This document shows, one piece after another, positions 6,707 through 6,734 of a DNA stretch of 6,734 bases. Below the pieces are notes generated by a model, which saw only the letters and a program-made list of their open reading frames with translations, did no database searches and was not told the DNA's origin. Made by a program: the position numbers and the translations under genes. The first letter of the stretch is position 1. The number at the start of each line of letters is the position of its first letter. The DNA is from an uncultured Flavobacteriales bacterium (lineage in GTDB: Bacteria; Bacteroidota; Bacteroidia; Flavobacteriales_D; Parvicellaceae), in NCBI GenBank assembly GCA_937924345.1, contig CALDTD010000311.1, forward strand, positions 1-6,734, given 5' to 3'.

Positions 6707-6734
6707 ACACATTATATATCTACTTTTATTTTGT
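6696..6734 (+). CDS. Start of the next gene, probable exported protein (3' end missing)
   Basis: An ATG at 6696 opens a new frame that overlaps the last 11 bases of the preceding gene (through its TAG) and stays open to the window edge. The 13 visible residues are MGIRHIIYLLLFC: a short basic start and then a hydrophobic run, as in a signal peptide or lipoprotein leader (the Cys at 13 could be part of a lipobox or of the core). The overlap suggests translational coupling with the kinase-like protein and a shared location in the envelope. Thirteen residues cannot give a family. Confidence 0.5.
   Translation, partial: MGIRHIIYLLLFC

Overview
The window looks like chromosomal DNA from an AT-rich member of the Bacteroidota, most likely Flavobacteriales. 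The evidence is an RprY-like OmpR-family response regulator, a DUF2797 protein with the form seen in that phylum, a TAnnTTTG-type promoter box (TACCTTTG), and A-rich leaders without strong Shine-Dalgarno sites. No mobile element, CRISPR array, tRNA or rRNA is visible.

Layout. Positions 1-423 (+) hold the C-terminal part of a response regulator. It faces a minus-strand membrane protein (496-1146, two DUF4389 units), and a 40-bp perfect palindrome between them is probably a shared bidirectional terminator. Two more minus-strand units follow: a DUF2797 protein (1279-2094), and a pair made of purL (2614-4839) with an unrecognised 124-aa gene (about 2233-2607) 6 nt behind it. A divergent promoter region (4840-5029) separates purL from a plus-strand gene (5030-6706). 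That gene encodes an exported 558-aa protein whose C-terminal half carries a kinase-like residue pattern. Its end overlaps the start of another gene with a hydrophobic N-terminus, cut by the window edge at 6734.

Main observations. First, purL is interrupted by a single in-frame TGA (4380-4378) where the family has a conserved glycine; everything else in the 741-codon frame is intact. A one-base nonsense mutation or a sequence error is the simplest reading. Second, the exported protein at 5030-6706 has K238, E242, N-W-D374-x4-N379 and D400-L-G, the order expected of a protein-kinase-like (HipA/FAM20-type) fold. It is probably a little-described secreted kinase-like family working with the next gene. 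Smaller points are loss of the zinc-type cysteines in the DUF2797 protein, the internal duplication in the DUF4389 protein, and a two-part AT-rich motif shared by the leaders of two minus-strand genes.

The genes do not form one pathway. They are purine synthesis plus unknown (minus), separate membrane and DUF2797 genes (minus), a regulator (plus) and an exported kinase-like operon (plus). I see no convincing new multi-gene defence or mobile system here.
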